A stretch of 64,000 bases of DNA from Chryseobacterium jejuense (GTDB lineage Bacteria > Bacteroidota > Bacteroidia > Flavobacteriales > Weeksellaceae). A model generated the notes under the pieces. That model made no database searches. It saw nothing but the letters and a program-made list of their open reading frames with translations, and was not told the DNA's origin. The position numbers and the translations under genes were made by a program. Shown here piece after piece: positions 53,285 to 64,000 of this stretch. The stretch covers positions 186,001-250,000 of the forward strand of contig NZ_FNEG01000004.1 of assembly GCF_900100075.1 (NCBI RefSeq). Reading direction: 5' to 3'. Each line of letters begins with the position of its first letter. Within the stretch, counting starts at the first letter, position 1.

Positions 53285-54223
53285 TTATAATGTGGTTTTT
53301 GTAAACACCTGTACAGACATGTAACCTTTTCCCCAGTTGAAATTAGGATCAATAGTAGACCACATATTAAATCGAATGGTGTCTGATCCCACTGTAGGCT
53401 CAACATATCCATTTAAAGCGTAGGTAACACTGACAGGAGTAGAAGTATTATTAATAATAGTATCACCTACAGTTGCACTTATAGAAAACATTCTGGAACT
53501 AGGGCTAGCTGCAGAAGAACTAGCAAATAAAGTAGACTTTCTTGATCCTATTGGAAGCTCAGTACCATTTTTTAGAAATCGGATTCCATAATAGCCACTA
53601 AGATTATTGTTTGAAGAAGTTGTCCCCATTGGAACGCTATAAGTAGTTACTAGTTTTGCTTGAGTAAAAGCTGGTACTGTTACAGTAATGCTTAATCCTA
53701 AGTTAATATTATTGATTGTTGTCCCTGAGGTTACTGCCTGATCTACAGGGGCAGAAGCAACACTATCGTAAAAATTTTCAAATTTCCATATTGTTTTATC
53801 ATATTGTTGATACGTAACCCATAGAGGGGCTGACGGAGTACCTATATTCGTGTAAAAGCCTTCTACCATACTTGTTGTAGTATTCATATTGTAGACAATA
53901 AGTCCTTTTGCAGGGGAAGAAATTGTAGTTCCATCATTAGGAGAGGTAATCATTACCCTGGGAATAAGTAATCCTTTGTTAGTGGTATTGATTTGAAGTT
54001 TTGCTGAAGAATCTACTGTAGTGGTCCCTATGCCAACATCACCAGTACTTGTCACTACAACATCGTTAGCTTGTTGTGCTACAGTAGGAGAAACTGCATT
54101 GTCTTTAGCTCCATCAATATGAAATGCGCCTAACGGGTTAGCGGTATTAACTCCAATCCCAGTCTGAGCATTTGCAAAATGAAAAAGGCCTAACAATATT
54201 ACAGGTAACAATTTAATTTTCAT
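53285..54223 (-). CDS. VGIGT-type exported surface protein
   Basis: 312 residues with signal peptide ending FHFANA. The mature start QTGIGVNTANPLGAFHIDG, then AQQANDVVVTSTGDVGIGTT and KLQINTTNKGLLIPRVMI (in part), belong to the same family as the 50142 and 30658 proteins. The KGLLIPRV block is typical of many Bacteroidota surface proteins. The C-terminal ~150 residues are beta-rich with no motif. A -7 promoter box was identified. Surface location and structural role are inferred. Confidence 0.75.
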   Translation of the reverse strand: MKIKLLPVILLGLFHFANAQTGIGVNTANPLGAFHIDGAKDNAVSPTVAQQANDVVVTSTGDVGIGTTTVDSSAKLQINTTNKGLLIPRVMITSPNDGTTISSPAKGLIVYNMNTTTSMVEGFYTNIGTPSAPLWVTYQQYDKTIWKFENFYDSVASAPVDQAVTSGTTINNINLGLSITVTVPAFTQAKLVTTYSVPMGTTSSNNNLSGYYGIRFLKNGTELPIGSRKSTLFASSSAASPSSRMFSISATVGDTIINNTSTPVSVTYALNGYVEPTVGSDTIRFNMWSTIDPNFNWGKGYMSVQVFTKTTL

Positions 54224-54252
54224 GATTCTATATATTTAAATTATGTTGAATA

Positions 54253-54260
54253 CAAATATA
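54253..54260 (-). promoter_or_regulatory. Putative -7 box of the 53285 gene
   Basis: TATATTTG on the minus strand fits TAnnTTTG, 30 bp before the ATG at 54223. No -33 TTG at the right distance. Confidence 0.4.
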
Positions 54261-54458
54261 TCACTTTGAAAGGATAAATTTTATGCATTTTGGGCTTATT
54301 TAAACATTTGTAAAACAAATTCTTAAAATAAACAATTTAAGATTGTAAAAAAGAATTAAAATCAGGAGCTTACAAGCAAAGATAAACTGGAAAAAACAAT
54401 TTTTAGCGAGATTTAATTTAGGAAAAAACTGAAAGTTTTATAAGATTCATATAATAGA

Positions 54459-54484
54459 AAAAACGGGCTAAAAAACCCGTTTTC
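54459..54484 (-). terminator. Terminator of the sterol desaturase gene
   Basis: AAAACGGG pairs with CCCGTTTT across an 8-nt A-rich loop, with A/T flanks on both sides. Confidence 0.75.
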
Positions 54485-54513
54485 TCTTTCAATTTTTATC
54501 GATTCTTCGGACA

Positions 54514-55467
54514 TTAAGCTGTTTTTTGCTCTGCCTGATTTTGTTGTTGCTCTCTCTTTTTAGCCTGTTTTGCAAAGTATTCTTTCTGGTATTGTCTTAC
54601 CGTTTTTCCGGTTCCGTCATGTCGCCATCCCGGTGAATTGAAAATATAATTGATCCTATCAGTAAATTTTAATCCCGGCTGCTTAAGATCTTTCCAGATT
54701 TTTCTCCATTCATAGAAGAGTACTGTATCAGGTCTGTTGTCCGGCATTTTAGGATAAATTCCGTATTTTACCGGAATATTTGGATCTTCTTTCTGGAAGG
54801 TACCAAATATTTTATCCCAGATAATAAGACACATTCCCATGTTTTTATCCAGGTATTTAATATTACAAGCATGATGTACACGGTGGTGGGAAGGAGTTAC
54901 AAGAATGTACTCTAAAACGCCCATACTCTTTACTGTCTGGGTATGTACCCAAGTTCCATATACCTGTCCAACAGCGTATGCAACCATGATATGCCAAGGA
55001 TTAAATCCTAAGAATGCTAATGGTGAAAAGTATAAATATCTGTAAAGCGGTTGTAAAACAGGACTTCTGAATCCTGTGGTAAGGTTGAAGAATTCTGAAC
55101 TATGGTGGGTTATATGAACCGCCCAGAATGCTCTGGAGCGATGGTCCACATAATGCAGGACATAGTAAGCAAAGTCTGTAATTATAAAGCAAGCTATTAA
55201 ATACCAGATGCTAATATCCCATGAAAAAAGTCTGTGGTGGTAAAAGAAAAACATTACTCCCATTGCAAACGCCTTCATGATCAAGTCAAGACCAAAGTTC
55301 ATCAATGCCAGATAAACATTGGTAGCAAGGTCTTTTCCACTGTATAGTTTCGCTTCCGAAACGTGGCTGTAAATCATTTCAGCTAAAATAACTGTAGCAT
55401 GCAACGGAATTGACCACGCATATACATTTTCTAATCCGTTCTCGCTCATAAAGTACTCCATCATCAC
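54514..55467 (-). CDS. Sterol desaturase/fatty acid hydroxylase family membrane protein
   Basis: A 317-residue di-iron membrane oxygenase. The His motifs HYVDHRS, HITHHSS and HRVHHACN in order form the metal site (about 140-220), set in four or so membrane segments (YLALMNFGLDLIM, IWYLIACFIITDFAYYVL and others). The C-terminus is a charged Gln/Lys/Glu tail. It should hydroxylate or desaturate a lipid at the inner membrane. Monocistronic. The lipid substrate is unknown. Confidence 0.88.
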   Translation of the reverse strand: MMMEYFMSENGLENVYAWSIPLHATVILAEMIYSHVSEAKLYSGKDLATNVYLALMNFGLDLIMKAFAMGVMFFFYHHRLFSWDISIWYLIACFIITDFAYYVLHYVDHRSRAFWAVHITHHSSEFFNLTTGFRSPVLQPLYRYLYFSPLAFLGFNPWHIMVAYAVGQVYGTWVHTQTVKSMGVLEYILVTPSHHRVHHACNIKYLDKNMGMCLIIWDKIFGTFQKEDPNIPVKYGIYPKMPDNRPDTVLFYEWRKIWKDLKQPGLKFTDRINYIFNSPGWRHDGTGKTVRQYQKEYFAKQAKKREQQQNQAEQKTA

Positions 55468-55539
55468 AAAATAATTTTGTGCAAAGGTAGGGCTTTAGGC
55501 AATTCTTTAAGGGGAATTTAAGGTTTTTTTAAGGAAATT

Positions 55540-56574
55540 TTAATCCGCATTTTTGTTGGCTAATTGCCCACAAGCGGCATCAATATCACCTCCACGGCTT
55601 CTTCTAACCATCACCGTAATACCTGCATTTTCAAGCTGACGGATATAGTTTTCTTCCGCCTGTTTGTTACACTGGTCATACTTTCCATCTCCGATTGGGT
55701 TGTATTGAATAAGGTTCACCTTGGAAGGAACCTGCTTACAGTATCTGATTAAAGCTTTGATATCTTCATCTCCATCATTAATTCCTTTCCATACACAATA
55801 TTCGAAAGTGATGACTGAACCTGTTTTCTGATACCAATATTGAAGTGCCTCCATAATATCCGTTAACGGGAATTTATCTGAGAAAGGCATAATTTCATTA
55901 CGTTTTACTTCAATGGCTGAGTGAAGAGATAGTGCTAATTTAACACGTAATTCATCATCAGCAAGCATTTTGATCATCTTTGGAATTCCTGATGTAGAAA
56001 CGGTAATTCTTCTTGGAGACATTCCCAATCCTTCCGGCTGAGTGATCTTTCTGATGGCTTCCACTACATTTTTGTAGTTCATCATCGGTTCTCCCATTCC
56101 CATGAATACGATATTGGAAAGTGGTCTATCAAAATACATTCTGCTTTGGCTGTCAATTAAAGCAACCTGATCTACAATTTCTGCCACTTCAAGGTTTCTC
56201 ATCCTTTTCAGTTTGGCAGTAGCACAGAATTCGCAGTTCAATGAGCAGCCTACCTGTGAAGATACACAAGCTGTTGTTCTTGTTTCTGTTGGAATAAGAA
56301 CAGATTCTACCAATAATCCATCATGAAGTTTCACTCCATTTTTGATGGTTCCGTCTGTACTTTTTTGAAGAAGGTCTACGGAAACAGGATTAATGGTATA
56401 TTCTTCGGAAATTTTTTCACGAAGAGATTTCGAAAGATTCGTCATTTCATCAATCGAATGGAGGTTTTTACTCCATAGCCAATCATAGACCTGTTTCGCA
56501 CGAAACGGCTTTTCACCTAAAGTTACGAAGTATTCTTTAAGTTGATCTAGTGATAATATACGGATATCTTTCAT
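55540..56574 (-). CDS. rlmN: Dual-specificity RNA methyltransferase RlmN
   Basis: A 344-residue radical-SAM enzyme that methylates C2 of adenosine 2503 in 23S rRNA (and A37 in some tRNAs). The N-terminal region DQLKEYFVTLGEKPFRAKQVYDWLW binds RNA. The radical SAM cluster Cys lie in CSLNCEFCATA (CxxxCxxC). GEPMMNYKNVVEAI and SLHSA follow, with a resolving Cys near the C-terminus (AACGQLA). Full family length. It is in a run of minus-strand genes with queA, separated by a four-helix-bundle gene. Confidence 0.95.
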   Translation of the reverse strand: MKDIRILSLDQLKEYFVTLGEKPFRAKQVYDWLWSKNLHSIDEMTNLSKSLREKISEEYTINPVSVDLLQKSTDGTIKNGVKLHDGLLVESVLIPTETRTTACVSSQVGCSLNCEFCATAKLKRMRNLEVAEIVDQVALIDSQSRMYFDRPLSNIVFMGMGEPMMNYKNVVEAIRKITQPEGLGMSPRRITVSTSGIPKMIKMLADDELRVKLALSLHSAIEVKRNEIMPFSDKFPLTDIMEALQYWYQKTGSVITFEYCVWKGINDGDEDIKALIRYCKQVPSKVNLIQYNPIGDGKYDQCNKQAEENYIRQLENAGITVMVRRSRGGDIDAACGQLANKNAD

Positions 56575-56607
56575 AATATTAAAGAGCCAAGTTAAAAGTA
56601 AAAAGTT

Positions 56608-56955
56608 TTAAACTTTAGTATTATTAACTATTGTAGCCAAAATGTTTTTCAATTCGTTACTTTCATTCAATAAAGCTTTAAATTCTTCAGAATCATAGCC
56701 ATCTAATTTTTCTAAAACCCGAAGCCAAAAATTACTCTCTCTGGCTTCTCTTAAAGCAATTTTTACTTTATTTTTAAAATCAGCTTTAGAAGATCCGGCC
56801 TGTGATTCTTCATAATTAGCACCTATTGAAGTTGCTGATTTCCCAAGTTGAAATCTTATTAATTTACTTTCAGGATCATTTGGAAGTGTTCTTAAAAATT
56901 TAAGACAATTAACTCCAAATGTAAAAGTTCTTATAAGTAAATCATTTTGTCTCAT
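56608..56955 (-). CDS. Four-helix-bundle protein (S23 family)
   Basis: 115 residues. The pattern RFQLGKSATSIGANYEESQAGSSKADFKNKVKIALREARESNFWLRVLEKL (residues about 40-90, quoted only in part elsewhere) is the S23 four-helix-bundle fold, first described from 23S rRNA intervening sequences but often a free gene in flavobacteria. Its function is unknown. It sits 33 bp after rlmN and 40 bp before queA, two RNA-modification genes, so a link to RNA handling is conceivable. Confidence 0.8.
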   Translation of the reverse strand: MRQNDLLIRTFTFGVNCLKFLRTLPNDPESKLIRFQLGKSATSIGANYEESQAGSSKADFKNKVKIALREARESNFWLRVLEKLDGYDSEEFKALLNESNELKNILATIVNNTKV

Positions 56956-56995
56956 CTCTACTTGTATTCCTTTTAACTTGGCTCTTTTTACTTTT

Positions 56996-58045
56996 TTATA
57001 GAATTAACATTGCGTCACCGTAAGAATAGAATTTATACTTTTCTTTTACGGCTTCTTCATAAGCATGCATGATGAAATCTCTTCCAGCAAAAGCAGCAAT
57101 CATCATAATCAATGTTGACTTCGGTGTGTGGAAGTTTGTAATCATTGTGTTAGCCACTCCGAAATCGTGAGGTGGATAGATGAATTTATTCGTCCAACCA
57201 TTGAAAGCAGATATTTTTTTGTTTGAAGAAACAGAAGTTTCCAAAGCTCTCATTGTAGTAGTTCCTACTGCACAAACTCTTCTGTGAGATTCTACCGCTT
57301 TGTTAATGATAAGAGCATTTTTCTCATCAATGATGATCTCTTCAGATTCCATTTTGTGCTTAGAAAGATCTTCTACCTCAATTGGGTTGAAAGTTCCTAA
57401 TCCTACGTGAAGGGTAACTTCAGCAAAATTGATTCCTTTGATCTCTAATCTCTTCATCAAATGCTTAGAGAAGTGAAGACCTGCTGTAGGTGCAGCTACC
57501 GCTCCTTCTACTTTAGCGTAGATTGTCTGGTATCTTTCTGCATCTTCCGGCTCTACTGCTCTTTTGATATATTTCGGAAGTGGAGTTTCTCCTAATTCCT
57601 TAAGCTTAGTTCTGAATTCGTCGTAAGAACCGTCAAATAAGAATCTTAACGTTCTTCCTCTTGAAGTGGTGTTATCAATAACCTCAGCTACCAAAGACTC
57701 ATCTTCAGTGAAGAATAATTTGTTACCAATTCTGATTTTTCTTGCCGGATCTACCAAAACGTCCCAAACTCTTGTTTCTTTATCAAGCTCTCTTAATAAG
57801 AAAACTTCAATTTTAGCACCTGTTTTTTCTTTATTTCCGTAAAGACGTGCAGGGAAAACCTTAGTATTGTTGAAGATGAACAAATCCTCTTCATCAAAAT
57901 AATCCACAACATCCTTGAATAATTTGTGCTCGATAGTTTGTGTTTTTCTATCAAGTACCATTAATCTCGCTTCGTCTCTGTGCTCTGATGGGTGTTCTGC
58001 TAATAATTCCGCAGGAAGATCAAAATTAAAATCTGATGTTTTCAT
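56996..58045 (-). CDS. queA: S-adenosylmethionine:tRNA ribosyltransferase-isomerase
   Basis: A 349-residue enzyme that transfers the ribosyl part of SAM to make epoxyqueuosine in t[24 protein letters not shown] at the N-terminus, [54 protein letters not shown] and [14 protein letters not shown] are characteristic blocks. Full length. It lies upstream of the four-helix-bundle and rlmN genes on the minus strand and may share their transcript. Confidence 0.95.
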   Translation of the reverse strand: MKTSDFNFDLPAELLAEHPSEHRDEARLMVLDRKTQTIEHKLFKDVVDYFDEEDLFIFNNTKVFPARLYGNKEKTGAKIEVFLLRELDKETRVWDVLVDPARKIRIGNKLFFTEDESLVAEVIDNTTSRGRTLRFLFDGSYDEFRTKLKELGETPLPKYIKRAVEPEDAERYQTIYAKVEGAVAAPTAGLHFSKHLMKRLEIKGINFAEVTLHVGLGTFNPIEVEDLSKHKMESEEIIIDEKNALIINKAVESHRRVCAVGTTTMRALETSVSSNKKISAFNGWTNKFIYPPHDFGVANTMITNFHTPKSTLIMMIAAFAGRDFIMHAYEEAVKEKYKFYSYGDAMLIL

Positions 58046-58221
58046 TTTTTAAATTACGGTTTAAAAATTATTGAAATTACAAGGTGTAATTTTCGGAGTG
58101 CAAATATACGACATTGAACACCCCTTTGTCAAGTATTATTTTCAATCAAATATAAAACCGTGATTTTACGGGGTTTTTTAAAGCTTAAAAAAGAGTATTT
58201 TTGGGAAAATTGAAATTGAGT

Positions 58222-58929
58222 ATGGAATCTGTAAGTAAAATATATTTCCTTGATAATCCATATCCTAATGGCCATAAAATTGAAGTCTTTAGTTGGAGCG
58301 GACGAATTGATGAGAACGGATTCATCTGGTTTGATTTTCATTTAAAAACTGAAAATTATTATGCCAATGATGATGAAAACAATGAAGACGACAAAGAGGA
58401 CGAAGACGAAACTCTGCCTAATTGGAACTCCAAAATAGTGTGGGAAAATTACCATGCCTGTACTCTGTCATCCAATTATTGGAGTGAACAAAGAGGAATC
58501 AGAATTAACAAACCGGATGAAAAACTGGATTTCGATACTGTTGTTAAAAATGATCTTTTCAGCAATGATCTTCCCTCTGAACAACATTTTGATGATGACG
58601 ATCTCGCTTTCAATATTTATTTGCTGGGACATGACAGCTGTGCAGACCATCAGATCCGATTTTCAAAAACTCATAACAATCAATATGATATTACATGGAC
58701 TGGTAAAATAGCACTAGCGTACTCTGGTGGTGGTGAATTTTCACATGATTTTAAAGCAGATATCTTCAATGCCGAATTTGAAGGTTTCCATTATCCTAAA
58801 AACTGGTCAGTAGAAAAAGCAACAGAAATCTTCAAAACTCACCTTGCCCATTTTGAAGCATATGAATTTGTGGATCTGAATCCTAAAAGTAACAAAAGAG
58901 AGTATAAACTCGACAAACTAAAATACTAA
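58222..58929 (+). CDS. Cytosolic protein of unknown function
   Basis: 235 residues from ATG 58222 (the longer frame starts at TTG). The N-terminal part (IYFLDNPYPNGHKIEVFSWSG) and the C-terminal ~90 residues (DITWTGKIALAYSGGGEFSHDF, FEGFHYPKN) suggest a beta-rich fold, with an acidic linker (DDENNEDDKEDEDE, about 50-64). No signal peptide. I do not recognise a family with certainty. It lies 34 bp before the AIM24 gene on the same strand and may be cotranscribed. Confidence 0.6.
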   Translation: MESVSKIYFLDNPYPNGHKIEVFSWSGRIDENGFIWFDFHLKTENYYANDDENNEDDKEDEDETLPNWNSKIVWENYHACTLSSNYWSEQRGIRINKPDEKLDFDTVVKNDLFSNDLPSEQHFDDDDLAFNIYLLGHDSCADHQIRFSKTHNNQYDITWTGKIALAYSGGGEFSHDFKADIFNAEFEGFHYPKNWSVEKATEIFKTHLAHFEAYEFVDLNPKSNKREYKLDKLKY

Positions 58930-58963
58930 CAGCGTAAAAACAACAAATTAAAAAATTATAATT

Positions 58964-59656
58964 ATGAGCAAATATTCAATTGAAACGTTTATCAACGAAA
59001 CAAAAGAGAATCCACAACAAAGGGATTATTTCGAATTGGAAACCAAGCATCTTTTAGAAATCAATCTTAATAATCAGGCGGTATGGACTAAAAAAGGAAG
59101 TATGGTAAGTTACGTTGGAAATATCAATTTTGAAAGACAGGGAATGCTGGCAGGCGGTATCGGAAATCTGCTGAAGAAAGCCATCAGTGGAGAAGGAAGC
59201 AAGCTAATGAAAGCTGAAGGTACCGGAAAATTATATGTTGCAGACTCTGGTAAAAGGGTTCGTATTCTTTATCTAAACAATGAGTCGGTTTGTGTAAACG
59301 GAAATGACGTTTTAGCTCACGAACAAAGTGTAAACAGTGATATTACTATGTTGAAAAGTATCGCAGGAATGATGTCCGGAGGCCTTTTCCAGGTAAAACT
59401 TTCCGGAACCGGTCATATTGCGATTACAACACATGGAGATCCTTTAACCTTACTTGTAACTCCTGATACTCCTGTTTTCACTGACCCGAATGCTACCGTT
59501 GCCTGGTCTGGAAACCTAAGTCCTGAACTAAAAACAAATGTTTCTTTTAAAAGCCTTATCGGAAGAGGAAGTGGTGAAGAATTCCAGATGAAGTTCTCAG
59601 GACACGGCTGGGTATTGATTCAACCTTATGAAGAAGTTTATTATATGGAAAAATAA
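58964..59656 (+). CDS. AIM24 family protein
   Basis: A 230-residue beta-helical protein. VWTKKGSMVSYVGNINFERQ, GKLYVADSGKRVRILYL, VNGNDVLAHE, GLFQVKLSGTGHIAITTHGDP and SGHGWVLIQPYEEV follow the AIM24/TRAP-like repeat, also known from yeast mitochondrial biogenesis factor Aim24 and from tellurite-related bacterial proteins. Its bacterial function is not settled. It follows the 58222 gene closely, and a serine hydrolase comes 60 bp later on the same strand. Confidence 0.85.
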   Translation: MSKYSIETFINETKENPQQRDYFELETKHLLEINLNNQAVWTKKGSMVSYVGNINFERQGMLAGGIGNLLKKAISGEGSKLMKAEGTGKLYVADSGKRVRILYLNNESVCVNGNDVLAHEQSVNSDITMLKSIAGMMSGGLFQVKLSGTGHIAITTHGDPLTLLVTPDTPVFTDPNATVAWSGNLSPELKTNVSFKSLIGRGSGEEFQMKFSGHGWVLIQPYEEVYYMEK

Positions 59657-59716
59657 TCCGTAAATCACTATCTTTGAAGTAGGTAATTCAGTTCATAACG
59701 CTTAAAATGTGAACCT

Positions 59717-60790
59717 ATGAAAAATATATTCTTGGGACTATTCTTAATGACAATCAATGTAGTCCATTCACAAGTACAGAAAGTTGAGCAAGTAATCGAC
59801 TCGTGTGTAAAGAAAGATAATTTCAATGGTTCTGTTTTAATAGCTCATAATGGAAAAACTGAATTACTTACTTATAAAGGTTTATCTAACAGGCATTATA
59901 ACATTGCCTTTTCTGATGAAACCAGATTTCATATTTTCTCTCTCACCAAGACCTTCACTGCCCTATTAATCATGCAGCTTTATGAGAAAGGAAAGATTGA
60001 TTTGGATGCTACCATTTCCACCTATTATCCGGAATACAAAGGAGAAGCAGCAAAAAAAGCTACCATTAGAAATCTGCTTACTTATAGCAGTGGCAGAGAT
60101 AACAAGGATATCAATTCACCGGAACTTATTCATCAGGCTTATGATAATACGATCTGGAATCTCGATGATTTTATCACCACTTTTCTTTCTGAAAAACTAG
60201 TCAATAAACCCGGAACAAAGTTTAGCTATAACAATGGTGATTTTATATTGCTGGGTAAAATTATTGAGAAAATATACAAAAAGCCTTTTGAAGAAGTTCT
60301 CAAAGAACAAATACTGGTTCCTCTTAAAATGGAGAATACGGGTTTCCTTCATCACAATGACATCATTCAAAATATAGATGAAGGATATTCAGCTGATGCT
60401 ACTGATCCATTTGCTCTTCATATGCCTACCAATACTTATATTGATAATTTTTATTCTGCAGGAGCTATGTATTCTACTCCTAAAGACTTATTAATTTTTG
60501 ATCAGGCTATATTTAACAGTGTTTTAATTACAAAAAAGACGTTGGCTACTATGCTTACTGCTGATTCCAAGCTGGAAGATACGGCATTAGGTTTTTGGGT
60601 GTATCCTAAAAAATTCGGTTCTATCAATACCCTATTTGTGGAACGTCAGGGAGAAGGTTATGGCCATAGTGCTAATTGGGTTCATTTGGTTGATAAAAAC
60701 CTCAGTATCATCATTCTATCCAATACAAAAAGCATTCAATATCTGAATAAAATGAGAGAAAGACTAATTAAGGCTTACTATGGGCAGTGA
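59717..60790 (+). CDS. Serine hydrolase of the beta-lactamase/class C family
   Basis: 357 residues, signal peptide MKNIFLGLFLMTINVVHSQ. The SxxK motif SLTK (Ser75, Lys78), the YxN motif YNN (171-173) and a late HSANWV segment place it in the AmpC/esterase family (PF00144 type). It is a paralogue of the protein at 19759. Whether it is a DD-peptidase, esterase or beta-lactamase cannot be read. Periplasmic or exported. Confidence 0.82.
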   Translation: MKNIFLGLFLMTINVVHSQVQKVEQVIDSCVKKDNFNGSVLIAHNGKTELLTYKGLSNRHYNIAFSDETRFHIFSLTKTFTALLIMQLYEKGKIDLDATISTYYPEYKGEAAKKATIRNLLTYSSGRDNKDINSPELIHQAYDNTIWNLDDFITTFLSEKLVNKPGTKFSYNNGDFILLGKIIEKIYKKPFEEVLKEQILVPLKMENTGFLHHNDIIQNIDEGYSADATDPFALHMPTNTYIDNFYSAGAMYSTPKDLLIFDQAIFNSVLITKKTLATMLTADSKLEDTALGFWVYPKKFGSINTLFVERQGEGYGHSANWVHLVDKNLSIIILSNTKSIQYLNKMRERLIKAYYGQ

Positions 60791-60936
60791 TTATTTTTTT
60801 ATTTAGACTTGAGATGGAGATTAGAGATATTCAATGTTACAGGGAATTTTGCTTGGCAAATGAATGATGGGTTTTGGAAGGCTTATTAATTTAAAGTCCC
60901 TTAGGATTTAGATTTTGCTCGGTTGTTTAGCCACCC

Positions 60937-60963
60937 TGTCAAAAATTTTTTGAATTTTTGACA
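60937..60963. repeat. Hairpin repeat 'TGTCAAAAATT...AATTTTTGACA'
   Basis: An 11-bp stem with a 5-nt loop, followed by CCCCTCC and later AGGATGGG. This CAAAAATT/AATTTTTG hairpin with CCCCTCC flank is a dispersed element I recall from Chryseobacterium intergenic DNA. Confidence 0.55.
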
Positions 60964-61068
60964 CCCCTCCAGAGGATGGGAATGGTCATCCATTGAAATG
61001 GTAGTGTCATTGTAGAAAGTATGATACCTTATACAAAGCATTTTACAATCATATCCTAAAACAGCAAC

Positions 61069-63516
<2,448 letters not shown>

Positions 63517-63526
<10 letters not shown>

Positions 63527-64000
63527 ATGACATTGTAATTGAATTCATCGGTACAGAAAATTATAAACTTTCCCCTATTACTGATGGACTGATTAATACA
63601 ACTTATCTTTTGGAGGATAAGGACCGCAAAAAAAAGTTTATCCTACAAAAGATCAATCATCATGTCTTCAGACAACCGGAGGTTATTGTCAACAATCATT
63701 TGATGATTAATGAACTTCTCAGGTCAAATAATTACCAATTTCAAATTATTGAACCTATCCCCTCTCTTAGCAATACCCTTCTGGTAAAAGATGCTAATGA
63801 TGAGCCATGGCGTATGCTAAGTTTTGTAGAAAACAGTACTACCTTTCTTACTGCTCCATCTTTACAGACGGCTTTTGAAGCAGCTAAAGCCTTCAGTTAT
63901 TTCCTTAGCATTGTAAATACTGAAAAGCTACCGGTTATTGAAGATACGCTTCCTAATTTTCTCAATTTCGAAAAAAGAATTGCAGATTATAAAGAGGCAC
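63517..64000 (+). CDS. Phosphotransferase family protein, N-terminal part (cut by window edge)
   Basis: 161 codons from ATG 63517 to the right edge. DGLINTTYLLEDKDRKKKFILQKIN is the nucleotide-binding start of the APH/NahK-type kinase fold (Lys in the FILQK strand), then WRMLSFVE, the hinge. The catalytic HxD and DFG-like motifs would lie outside. Members include N-acetylhexosamine 1-kinases, which fits the upstream glycosidase and nucleotidyltransferase. It overlaps the preceding stop by 10 bp. The sugar role is inferred from context. Confidence 0.72.

Overview
The window reads as chromosome from a Chryseobacterium-like member of the Flavobacteriia (Bacteroidota). The support is AT-rich DNA, SusC/SusD outer-membrane transport, a type IX secretion (T9SS) C-terminal sorting domain, a GLPGLI-family protein, VGIGT-type surface proteins, a class A beta-lactamase resembling chryseobacterial CIA/CGA enzymes, GG-leader peptides of the chryseobacterial bacteriocin-like type, and promoters of the Bacteroidota form (TTG, about 19 bp, TAnnTTTG). 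No tRNA, rRNA, CRISPR array, transposase or prophage was seen. Genus assignment is inference from gene content.

Layout. 0-12 kb: the N-terminus of an AraC-type regulator (cut by the edge), an SDR epimerase, then a four-gene minus-strand operon (T9SS-sorted protein, two large RHS/YD-repeat proteins, small lipoprotein) with its own promoter and terminator, then an exported adenosine-deaminase-like enzyme. 12-18 kb: an intergenic region of about 0.9 kb holding a Flavo-1-like RNA element and a Met/Cys-rich 51-residue leader ORF followed by hairpins, ahead of an orphan SusC/SusD pair. 18-25 kb: the remnant of an alpha/beta-hydrolase, tandem class A beta-lactamase and serine-hydrolase genes, an acyltransferase, and a LytS/LytTR two-component system. 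25-32 kb: a GldA-like ABC ATPase, a patatin, lipoamide dehydrogenase and small exported proteins. 32-36 kb: a GbsR/MarR-type regulator and a DCC1 - SRPBCC - DUF2071 - TIGR01777 operon, with two nearly identical 22-bp palindromic sites, one in front of the regulator and one in front of the operon. 36-41 kb: an ECF sigma factor paired with a membrane-anchored protein that fuses a SusC-like plug to a von Willebrand A domain, then an exported C1 peptidase.

41-46 kb: two small lipoproteins lie divergently from an array of four short GG-leader peptides whose cores share the spacing C-x6-C-x12/13-C-x6-C. An old yellow enzyme/HxlR divergent pair follows. 46-61 kb is mostly housekeeping: fused 2-oxoacid dehydrogenase E1, polyprenyl diphosphate synthase, sterol desaturase, rlmN, queA and AIM24, with surface proteins and hypotheticals between. 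61-64 kb: an operon with translationally overlapping genes for a GH109-type glycosidase, a sugar nucleotidyltransferase and a sugar-kinase-like phosphotransferase (cut by the right edge), which looks like a release-and-salvage route for N-acetylated amino sugars.

The most unusual items are the four-peptide array, the Met/Cys leader before SusCD, the paired GbsR-type operators, the sigma/plug-VWA pair and the self-contained T9SS/RHS operon. Dispersed short palindromic or G-rich repeats occupy several intergenic gaps.
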